From Mesostigma viride (lineage: Eukaryota > Streptophyta > Mesostigmatophyceae > Mesostigmatales > Mesostigmataceae): a DNA stretch of 64,000 bases. How positions within the stretch are numbered: the first letter of the stretch is position 1; each line of letters opens with the position of its first letter. The stretch spans positions 122,001 to 186,000 of the forward strand of contig RPFO01000130.1 of the NCBI GenBank assembly GCA_009746045.1, in the 5' to 3' direction. Below, piece by piece: positions 1 through 10,700 of the stretch. The translations under genes were made by a program, and so were the position numbers. The notes beneath the pieces are model-generated. The model was not told the DNA's origin and did no database searches. It saw nothing but the letters and a program-made list of their open reading frames with translations.

Positions 1-1160
1 AAGCGCAAGCGCAACTGAGCCGGCCGGACAACTTTGGGCCTGCTGGCCCGGGTCTGTCTGAAAACTGGCCACTTAAGAACGATGCTGGTGAAGCTTTTTG
101 TACAGAAGGGCTGACAGACTTGTCGTCGATTACAATGCCGGCAATTGCACCCGACCACTCTTCCTTGGCAATCAGCAGTCAGATACTGCAGCCCTGCCGT
201 GGAGTTCCACATCAAGGCCTTAGGCACTGGAACCTGGCACGGAAAACCTACTAATGGTTTCAGATTTTGGTATAGTGCCACGCTCAGGAAAACGTGTAGT
301 TTCTCACTCATCGGCCAACAACCCAGGTAAGGGGAGAAAACCGAGGAGGGTAGATTTTATTTCTTTTTCACAAGCACTTGGCTGTTGATGCTATGTCAGC
401 CCCGCGCCATCACTGATCGGCAACAGCTGGCCACACCAAGGCTGACAAGTTTAGGGCAGCTTGAACGGCTTGTCGTGCGCCATACCCCATACATCCGATG
501 ACAAGGAAACGAGGCCTGGAATCTCGTGCCAATGGCACTTAAGGACGGCGGGGCCCGGGCTCACCTCATGAGCCGTCAGCAACAGTAGGGCTCCGCCGCA
601 AAACTTTCGGGGGGGGGCTTACGTTCCTTTTTTGCAGAATAGCCCACCCCGCTTGTTTCCCCATCTATAGCACTTTGACAGAGCTCTGCAGCAAATTTCG
701 CCCGCACCCCTTGTTTCTATGCCAGCACGCGCGCACGTTTGCCCGTCGCAGCTGCCAGCACACACATGTCCACGCCCCCTTAGAAAACAGCCCCCCACTT
801 GCTTTATTTTTCCGATTCTGACCAAAATATAAAGTGGGGTACTGTTAGATGCACCGTTGAAATCGCCGAACATCACAAATGGATGGGGTTTTGGAACCCC
901 TCTTAATTAATTTGTCGTGTAGCTCTAGTGACTTAATTGCTGCTTAACCTAACAAACTAGAAATGGCCATACACCGCCCGCCATGTAATGCTATAACGCA
1001 TGGAACCAGTGCAGCATTCTACACACTAAACACTTCAGGATTGGTGACCAAAGCTTGGCCGTTATGCGCGTCAGTTTCATGTTTTGTATAACCAACATAG
1101 TTACGATTGCGCCAGAATAGTTTTCATGAGCTTCTGAAAGGACTTGTGTAATTGTTACAA
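1..1160. other. No recognisable gene; presumed intron or intergenic sequence
   Basis: Only short ORFs without family resemblance are present. There is a run of nine G near 610. I see no RNA gene or clear mobile element. Confidence 0.4.
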
Positions 1161-1161
1161 G

Positions 1162-1600
1162 TATGAGTGTGCTGAGCAAACACTGAACTTGTGGCGTGGG
1201 ACAGCGCACACCTGTGATAGGAATCCGACAGCACATTTCGTGCTTGATTGGTATAAATTGTATACTAGTATGTGAGAAAGGGACCACACGTACTGCGTGT
1301 AGTCTCTTCACCGCCTCCACGGTGGAGCCTACCGTTTTCCCTCTCTTTTTTAGGCAAGGCATTATCGCCATCTATCTTGAGGGCACAAGCTTGGCGGACA
1401 TCCTATCTTGCAGGTAGGTGTGGCTGTATAAACAGAGACTATCGCTGAGAATGCTATCGCGGATCTTGTTATATTTTATTGAATATCATTTTCTGTGGCT
1501 CCTGTGATGAGCCCAGGTGCTTCATTTCAGCGACGTCTATGGCAATGCCCAGTATGTCAAGCAATGATGTACTTTAAGCAAATTGGGTACTGTCATGGGT
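1162..1600 (+). repeat. Recurrent 'block A' of the duplicated LRR unit, copy 1, with a possible 60-nt exon
   Basis: This block begins around TGTGCTGAGCAAACACTGAA and recurs at about 18044, 24806 and 28598, each time upstream of LRR exons. It contains a pyrimidine-rich acceptor (CTCTTTTTTAG) and a donor (CAG|GTAGGTG) flanking 1354-1413. That interval is 60 nt in phase 2-2 and reads [19 protein letters not shown], which could be an LRR N-terminal segment. The other copies carry indels or a stop in this interval, so coding status is doubtful outside copy 1. Confidence 0.4.
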
Positions 1601-1656
1601 TTCTCGGGTGCTGGTTCATCGGTGCTGTGTGTGATTGACATTTCTGTCCTTCACAG

Positions 1657-1728
1657 GAGCCTTTTCATCAACCAGCTAAGCGGCACCATCCCAGACCAGC
1701 TGGGATCTATGTCCAACATGCGTGATCT
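1657..1728 (+). CDS. LRR exon 1 (type A)
   Basis: A 72-nt exon in phase 2-2 between CTTCACAG and GTAAGG. It reads [20 protein letters not shown], a plant-type LRR (LxxNxLSGxIPxxLGxL). Its type B partner is missing: the following intron keeps the usual pre-B sequence up to about 1905, then runs into unrelated DNA and the transposon cluster. Confidence 0.7.
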
Positions 1729-4700
1729 GTAAGGCTTTCTTCCATGTGCTTGTTTTGGCTGCTCTTGTCTGAACCCACTGCCCTTTTGTTGTGTAACTTG
1801 CCTTTGCCTGCTGGAGCCCAGGAGCCGGCACCGAAGCTGTCTGATTGGTATGTTGCTAATCATATATTGGTGCACGCATGTGTTGCACCTGAAACTGTCT
1901 TTCTAGTGACTGTGCAACTCCAGTGTTTTGGGTTTTCTATGATCATTTGCCTGTCACTAATGTTTTCGCAGGCGGGGCAGATGGAAATAAAGATTTACAG
2001 AGAGTTTGCACCAAGTTGTTTGGAAAATAATTGGAGATGTTGGTGGATCGTTGATTATCTGGTCATCCGATATTTCAGGCGCCGTCTAGGCGTCCGGCGC
2101 TAGGGGCGTTTAGTTCGTGCATGCATGCATGACATGCGGACCTAATTTTGTACATGCGCCGCTCCAGATTTTGTGGCCACGCGCCGTACCAGAAATTCTG
2201 TACATGCGTCGCCCCAGATTTCGTTGCCAGGAAGTCAAACATTAGTAGCGCCGGAATTGGTGAGCTATGCTCATTTTATCTATGAATAATCTGCTGAGCG
2301 GAGAATGCAACGCCACATAGCACAAAAAGAAATAAGACTTTTCAGAAAAAAAAATTTTGTGCTGGCACCCACAGCCACCCACGTAGGGGTTGGCCGGACA
2401 GGTGGTTGCTATAACAGGTGGGCTTCCATTCTAGGGAAGCAGGTTGTTTCTTTTGCCTGAGAACCTCACGTGACCACATCACAAAAAACAAAACGCAAGG
2501 CAACACATCAAGCAATATTATAACCCACCATGATCACCACAGTGACAGCCCCAGAACGCACTTTCGTAGCAAAACTCGAGCAAGCAGCCAAGGCGGGATG
2601 CACCCCAAAGGAGGCCGCCACTGCGGTTCAGAAGATCCTTGGGGCAGGGGTCTGGCTAGAGCGAATCAGGAAGCTCAACAAGGGGCGTGCCGAGAACGTC
2701 ATGGACACACTGGAGGAAAGGGGTTCGTCACTGAGCGATTGGGATATGGAGGAGGACCTGGTCGATGTGCTAGCAGCGCAGCTGGGGGAGGCTATTGCAG
2801 AGCCAATTCCTCCAGCGTCAACAGGTGCGGTGGGAACAGGGGGTGTTCCCCTTTTGCAGGTGGGAGCGGAGGGGCGGGGCATGGTGGAGCGGGCGGTGGG
2901 GAGGAGGATGGCGCCCCTGGGGCAACTGACCGGGACGTGGCGGACCTAGACCGAAACATAGGACCGACACGGGCTATGCAACCCCAACGGGTGGCTTTCC
3001 AACCCGGCCGGGCAACGCCCTCTCTGGAGGAGATATTGGCTACCTGATACTGCAGCGGCCATGTCGAGGCTGCTGGACCAGGGAAAGACTCCAGCAGCTG
3101 CAAGCCCTGCAGGGGCAGCGACTGCTGGCAGGCTGGCGCGCGCGAAGGGGGTGGCGCTGATCGGGAATGCAGCGCCGGTCCTGCTGAGCAACATGCTCGA
3201 GGCAGTGCTGCCCGGGATGCTGGACTCTGCGGAGAGCCTTGGGGGGAAGTCCATGCATGCGTCGATAATGCTGACGATGCAGGGGGGCAGCACAGCCAGC
3301 GAGGAGAGGCGCATGTTGATCCTGCAGATGGCTGGCATCCTGAACACAAGAATAACGGAATTCGGCTGCTGGGCAACGCCACGCTCCGAAGTGATTCTGG
3401 AGCTGCATGGCAGCAGGCGAGTACCTGGCGAAGCTGATCACGGCATGTCAGCTGTGGATGTGGGGTCGGCGGGCTGGAAGGGCACTCCGTCGGCAATGCT
3501 GCCATTCCAGGGGGGTGGGGCAATGCTGGCGTCTCCAGCAGTCCGGGCCGCGATGAGCATGGGGAAGCTTCAGCACAAGCTGGAGCAGGGCCCCGGCAAG
3601 AAGGGGCAGGGCGGCCCCTCCAACAACAACAAGGAGTTAGGGAGCGGTGCCTCCTTCCGCTGCCTCTTCCAGCGCCGCTTCTAGCTCGTGGTGGCAGCAG
3701 GTGCGCTCAGGCCGTTGGCGCGATAGGATGCGTTGGGCTTTTAATGCTTGCACACTAACCTGCTAAGCGGTTAGGGCTTTAAACTGGATGGGGGGAGGGG
3801 GGGGGGGCGAGACCCGCCTGCTGTAGACTCAGCCCATATGCCCGGGCCTCTACAGCAGGCGGCCCTAGACGGGATTGATGATGCTTGCAGGTCCTTTGTC
3901 CGCCGGAACGGTGGTTCCGTAGCGGCAATGGCAGGATCTGTAGTGGATGGGGGTGAATATGCTGAAGGAGCCCCTTACGAACCGTTAGTAGCCGCACGCT
4001 TGGCCTTGCCTGGTCCGGGGGAAGGTGGCCAAGTGGATGTGCTGAACTTACTACCCCCCTCTTGGGGAGCAATTTTGAATGATGAGAGTAGAATGGTACA
4101 GACGCTGAGCCCAGCAGAGCTGATCTTGCAGAAGTCGATGCGGATTTCGCGGGGGTGTAGCATGGAGGAGTTCGCGCAGGTTTGCACGGTGTGGGTGGAG
4201 AGGGGGATTTTGGGTGGATTTTTTGAGGAGGAGCCGCCTCTGGTGAACGGTACTTTTGGGGTCAGAAACCCCGACGGCCGTGTACGGCTGATTGTGGACA
4301 ACGGGCGTGGCAACATGCCACTACCAGATCCTATGCCTGCTTTTTTACCACACCTTGGTGTAATTTGCGATCTGCCCACGCGCGCTGGGGAGGATGAATT
4401 TGGGGGCATAGCATATTTGGATTCCTACTACAACAGGCTCCGCCTGCCCACTTGGATGCGGCGGTACTGTGCGTGGATGCCGGTGTGGTCGGATCTTGTG
4501 GGCCTTAGTGGGCCACATCGGAAGGTGTGGCCGTGGATGTTGTGCTAGCCAATTGGAAACAAGCTGGCCATCGCTGTGGCCCAGTGCGTGCACCAGTCTG
4601 TGCTGTACCACTGTGGCCCCAAGCCCCCGTTGGAGGCTAGTCGTGGCCTGAGCAGCGACATTTCAGCGTTGATTTTGGTGGCAGAAGCTAACGAGGCGGG

Positions 4701-7700
4701 CAGACCGTCCGCCTGAGGCTGGAGGAGGACCCTGCTACGCCCTTGGCGCCCTCGCCGTGTTTCGAATCTCGGCAGGATCTGGAAGGTTTGCATGCCGTGA
4801 CGATCGATGACCTCCATTTCACGCATTGTGCTTTGGTGGATGGAGTGAAGCAGCGGCTAGATCATGTTCAGGCTGCCTACGCCGCTGTTGGGCTGGTGAG
4901 TCTGACAAGGTGGTACGGGCGGCAACAGAACAGACTGGTGAGCAGGCGGTGGGTGTCATTCACCAGAGAGATGGTGACGTGGTGCCTGTTCCTGAGCGGG
5001 TGGTGGCGGTTATCGCTGCTACTCATAAAATCTTGGATCGTGGGTTTACATACTACCACCAACTTAGTTCTGTGCTTGGGAAGTGGGTTGGGATGCATCT
5101 GCTTTGCCGCCCCATGCTCTCATTGTGGTCTCAGACGTATCGGCTGCTAGCAGCCATGAACGCCTCCCTGCCTGGGCGCCGCTGGCGGCTCCCTGTGGGG
5201 ACCCGCCGGGAGCTTCATGCGGCGATCGACCTGGCCCCCTTTTTAAAGGCTGCCAAGGCCCCGCCCCTTTCTGACCGGGTCGTCGCAAGTGACGCGAGCA
5301 GCTCCGGCGGTGGGGTGGTCTATAGAGACCTGCCTAGGGCCGATTGTGCCCGGCTGGCAACCCGGCGCGAAGCGCAGGGGTGGCGGACGACAACCGTAAC
5401 GTTTGGTGAGGACTGGGACCTGGAACGCATGAAGGAGGGGGACTACAGCCTGCTGGGCGGTGGCCACCGGCATACGGCACTGTCCTACAAGTGGCGGGGG
5501 CAGCCTAACCACATCAACGTCAAGGAGGCGATTGCTGCGACGTAGGGGGGCGAGTGGTCGTGCCGGACCAAGGCGTGTCGAGGTAAGCGAGTCGTCCGGC
5601 TCGTGCACTCTAGTGGTGTGGTGGGGGCGTTTGTCAGGGGGCGTTCGTCTTCCTACCGCCTTAACCAGCGGGCCCGGCACTACTGCGCTCTGTCACTGTC
5701 TGGTGACATGCACAGCCACTGGGTCTGGTGGCTACCGACCACAACCCAACTGACAAGGCCAGTCGGCGGGGCGCCTGGATTCCTGACTTGACCCGGTGTG
5801 GTGACGTGCATTCCAACCCCGGGCCTGAGGGGGGGTGACGCCCTCGGGACTTGGCACGTTCGAGGGCACAATAAACCCTGTGTCTGCCTTGCCAGCGTAC
5901 CGGCTCGCGGTGGCTGTCTACGTGGCGTGGGCGCCACCTGGCCCCGTCGACCCAGCTGAAGCGAAAGCCATTTTCTGTGAGTGGATTTCTGTTGTCTACC
6001 ATGCCCGAGGTGGGCGGGGGCGTACCTTATTATGCCAGCACGCCAAGGCCTGTCTGCACATGTACTACCCCGACATTGTTTGGAATTGGGTGCTGGCGGA
6101 CTGCCTGCCTGCATGTTGGCAGCGGCTTGTTCCGGCTGTCAGCCCTTCGCCGATGCCCTGGCACCTCCGCTATTTCACTGCCCTGTTGCTAATTTCACGT
6201 CGACAGGTGCATTTGAGTGCGTTGATTATCATTTCTTTCCAGCAGTATTACGCATTAGCGAGGCGCTAGGGCTGCGGGTTCGGGATGTGGCCCATCCTGG
6301 CCACCCCCTTCTCAAGCCAGGGCCCATGGTCGGTGCCCTTGTGCTGCGCAACCCCAAGACTGCGCAGGGGGCGGCCCAGCACGTCCTCGTCCGGGATCCA
6401 CGTTCCTTGTGGCTCCTGCGAGGCCTGGCGGCTGGCCAACCCCCGGATGCACTTCTTTTTCGGGGTTTAACGTACAGCCAGGCTAGGCAGCAATGGCAGG
6501 CTGTGCAGGCCCGCATGGGCTTCCCGGGGATGTTTTCTTTTCACAGCCTCCGGTATGGGGGGGCCACGCACGACACCATCGCCGGCGAGTAGCCGGAGGC
6601 CATTCAGCTGCGCGGTCGGTGGGCTTCGGCCCTCCCGGTCACGCGCTACATTGGCCTCCACCGCAGCCTCCTGGGGCGGGACATTCCGCCAGCCCGCTGG
6701 GCTCAGGCCGTGGGTTTTGACCCAGAGGCTTTTCAGCGCCACTTCGGTGGCGTCAAGTTTTGACGTCTTCCAGTTTCATCTCTCGTCTTTTAGCTATCAA
6801 CTGACCTCACCCTGTGTGGGAGGTCACTGGTCAGGGGGGAAATGGTTTAACTAACCCGAGGGTGAACCTGGGTTGGGACAAAGTACCCCCATAGCTAGGT
6901 AGTTAAGTTTTCTTTTTTGCATGTCCTACGTATTTTCGGCTGTTAGCCATGTAAGGAGATGTGGGTAGAGCAGGGCACAGCTGCTGTGGGCTGGCCAGTG
7001 TTTTTGCTAAGGGATTTTAGGCCGGGTCGCAGTGGCCTCAGCTGTCAAAATCCTGCGGCCGCGGTGACATCGGCTATCAAAATCCCGCGGTCGCACGGCC
7101 TTAGCGCTTAATCACAAGGACACAAGGTCACAACTTACTCACACGCCAACAAGGTAACAACTGACCACCACCCTAGCGCCTAGTGGCAAGTAAGCCTCGT
7201 TCTCTTTAGAAGTGATGTTGACATCACTCTGCTGTGTGCTATTAATACCAAGCCACAGAGTTATGATGATACAAAATTCAGTGGGTTCCTTTTAGTGTGT
7301 TTAAAAATGCCTTCATGCTTAGGTCATTCGCATGCAGGGCAGCCAATAACCAATAACCACGCAAGTCGCAAGCCGTGGCAAGTGGCAAGGCCGCAAGGCA
7401 CAAAGAGGCATCATAACATATGTCTACTTTTTGTGAGTCTAGCTCTATGCAGTTTTTTCAAAACAGGTGCCAACCGTGCACGCTATCGAAATGTCCCCTA
7501 ATAGAATAAACACAGCTAAGCAACGTATGGCTGCGCTGGTTGTCTCCTTGGTATGGTCACTAGAGGCTAGTTACAAGAACTTCATATCCACGAGCCGGTT
7601 GAGGGCTGAGGCCCCAGTGGGCAGTGGGCACTTGACTGCCATGGCACTTGCCACTGCCTTCCAATTTAAATCTCAAAGGCAAAGAGGCTCCTCATCCGCT

Positions 7701-10700
7701 TGGTCGGCTGGGACATTCGCTGCATCGCTGCTGCCAGCCGCAGGTGCCGCGCTTGCCTCGCCGGCAGTCCACTGATTGCCCGTTGATCCACACATCCGCC
7801 TTCGCTTGGCCGTATGCCACATCTTGAGGGCCCTCTTGAACCCGTCCACCTTGTGGAAATCCTCGAACGATACCTCGGTGACGAATTCATGCACGCAGCG
7901 CAACGTCCATGTGGGGCGCTTGTAGCCTATTCCGCTGCTTTGATTTGCTGAAGTTCATCGCAGAGGGAAAACGCTCGTTGGGCACACTGCCACAAGACAA
8001 GTGCACCATGATGCCAGCCATGCACAGTCAAGTAGGCATCGTGCCAAGAAGAATGCAGTCAGACATGCGAGCTGCCCACACTTTGTGTCATGGCTGGAAG
8101 TCATCACCGTCCTTGGGCCAGTTGATCATGCTGGCTTTGAAGGCAGGATACTCCCGCATCAAGTCGCCGCTAGAGATTAGGGCAGGGACCTGCGATTGCT
8201 GGGCCCGCCTCTACATCATCAGCAGGTGGGGTGATCACCTTGGAGCAGCAGTACAACTTGACAAGGGGCTGCAGCTGAGCCGACACCTCATCGGGCTTGG
8301 GGGAAGGGTTCCCAGCCCAGTACGCGGGATCGAATTGCAACAAAGCGAGCTGGAAGTCATCCTTGGGGAATCGCGTTTTGATGCTCTCAAGTGCGGACTG
8401 GCCCGTAGCAGTCAGCTGCCGACCAACATTCTCGACGCAATGCTGCAGCTTGACCCTGTCCGACAGATTTGCAACCTGCAGGTCGGCTCTGCTCCGTGTC
8501 ACGCGGGTGTTCTCGGTGCGCACCCGGGAAGGGCGGCCTCGGGTGTTCAAGGTGACATCATAGCCCTCCAACTCGGCCGTGGTCCGCTCTACACCTTCCT
8601 TGCCATCAACATCCACCACCTCAAAGTGTACTCGAGGGGCCACTTCCTTCCTTTCCTTCCCCTTCACGAACGCCTTGGAGGATGCTGGCACCTGTTCTTC
8701 GTCATCACCTCCCAGATCAAGGCTCTCCTCCCGTGGCTCCCCGCCATCGTCGGCGCCCCCGCCAGTGGATACAAAATCGTCCCCAGAATGGCTTGGAACA
8801 CGTTGCCAAAAGAGGGGCTGGAACCCAGGTACATCTGGGTGATGCGGTCCTTGGCCGCCTTCACGATGCCGGCAACATCCTTGAAATGCAGGGAGTGCTG
8901 CAAGCTGAAACTTCTTGGAAGCAATGTCAAGCTCTTCAAGCAGGGCCTGCATGCCATGAGCTCCCAGGATGGCGTCACAATCGACGAGGGCGCCGTAGAT
9001 CTCCTCCGCATTGTCGCAGCCCTTCTGAACCTGATTGAAATAGTGCATGAGCAAGGCATCATACTCGCCGATGAAGCGGCCAAGGACACCACTTACGGAG
9101 ATCCAGCGGACATCGATGACCGACTTCATCCGAGCCTTTGTTGCATGGCCACACACCAGCTGGCACAGCAAGAACTCCTGGGTCTTCTTGGGTGAATTGT
9201 TCATGTCTGCTGCCACCATGCGAAGAACACTCTCCACCTTCTGGCACAAAGGATGGCCAGAGATGTCCTTGCCCACCAAACCGTTCCTGTGACATGGGCA
9301 CCAGCTCGACACTGCAAATGCCCAAGCTGTTGCTGGCACAGCACCACAGCGCCTCCTTGGGAACCGAGCATGACGTAACTTGGCACCATCCGTGGAGATG
9401 CCCACCATCTTCGCTGCCATCTGCCTAGCAGTGACGAGGCCGCCCTTGCTCTTCAGCTCAGAATACATCGCGCACGAGATGTCAATCGCAGTGGCAGATG
9501 CTCCTGGTAGTTCGTGCAGCCAAAAGAAAGCTGTAGTCCGCTGACCATGCTTGAGTGGGTAAATGACTACAGCGCACTGCTCAATAGGTGCTGAAGCTAA
9601 GGTCCATTGGAGTGCCTTCCTACCAGAGAAACAAGTTTATTACAATAAGTGTGTGCAGGCTTTAACAGTTGAGCCTAGCCACACCCTCAAAATCATTGTA
9701 CAAGTCATTGTCAAGTTAGGTCAGTTCACCATGCTGGGGCCCAGCACATGCCCCCTTGGTCCAATCTTGTCCCCAACAGCAGCGAGGGTGGGTGGGTGGG
9801 AGCTGCAAAAAGGCCTCCCTACGTTCACCACACCACTCTAAGTACGGTGTGAAAATGGAAAACAAAGCACATGTCTCAAGGCGCCGCGCCCCCCTCAATC
9901 AAGGGCGGGCACGGTTGCCAGTAGGCACTAGTACCGGCGCACCGCCGGTCCCTTTCTCTCTCTAGTCCTAAGTAACAACAAGCACCTAACATGGTGTAGG
10001 TGACGTACGGTAGAGCTACGCTACAGGCGGCAGATCGGCCCCCTTTGAGCCCGCCGCAACATAACTATAAAATGAGCAGATAGCTCAGAAATTGCGAGCG
10101 ATGTCCGCGCTGTCGTCCACCGACAAGGATAGGTACCGCGACTTGCTGATGTCGGCGCGGAGATCCTCAATGAAGACCTCATTGATCGCCTCAGCAGACT
10201 CCCATCCCGCATTGTCGTTGAAGTACTTGGCGGGCATGGGTATCTGCTGGTGGTACAGCGAGTTCTGCGAGTTCATGAAGGTGACCATCTTCACTGTCTG
10301 CTCAAAATCCAGCATGGACCGACCATTGGAAATGGTCTTGTAGGCAATGTGGAGCATGTTGGTCACCCCCGTCGCCAGTTGCTCGTCGCCGCTGCGGGTA
10401 GGCAGCCTGTGCATCATCCCAGCGGTGCCCGTCACTTTATAGCAGTCATGGTACTGTCACCAATCATCTACCCCATGGACACCTGAGATGCGGCCCCCAC
10501 TGCTGCTTTCTTGTGGCTCTTGCTGTGTATCTCATGGGCCTTGAGCCGACTTAGCCAGCACGCATTGAGTGGCCTGGCATTGGCCGACTTGGCTGGGCAA
10601 CTGCAGCACCACAGACACTCGGCCTGCATCCCTCCAGTTGGCGATGTGGTCACCTTGGCCCAGGGAAATGTTGTTCCATCACTGAGCCATTGGGATTTCA

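Larger units (their letters stand above)
2400..6900 (+). mobile_element. Decayed DIRS-like (tyrosine-recombinase) retrotransposon
   Basis: The order gag-like ORFs, reverse transcriptase, RNase H, tyrosine recombinase, all on the plus strand, is that of DIRS-group elements. These integrate by recombinase rather than by DDE integrase. Coding is broken by several frameshifts and by a stop in the recombinase. Terminal repeats were not identified, so the borders are approximate. The element lies in the intron after LRR exon 1, where the type B exon is expected. Confidence 0.75.

Noticed and set aside
2792-3523. Minus-strand ORFs of 243 and 133 residues
   Set aside because: Pro/Ser/Ala-rich shadows of the GC-rich gag-like ORFs of the DIRS-like element, without motifs.
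7909-9195. 428-residue plus-strand ORF
   Set aside because: It is the antisense shadow of the minus-strand hAT transposase ORF, which carries recognisable motifs.
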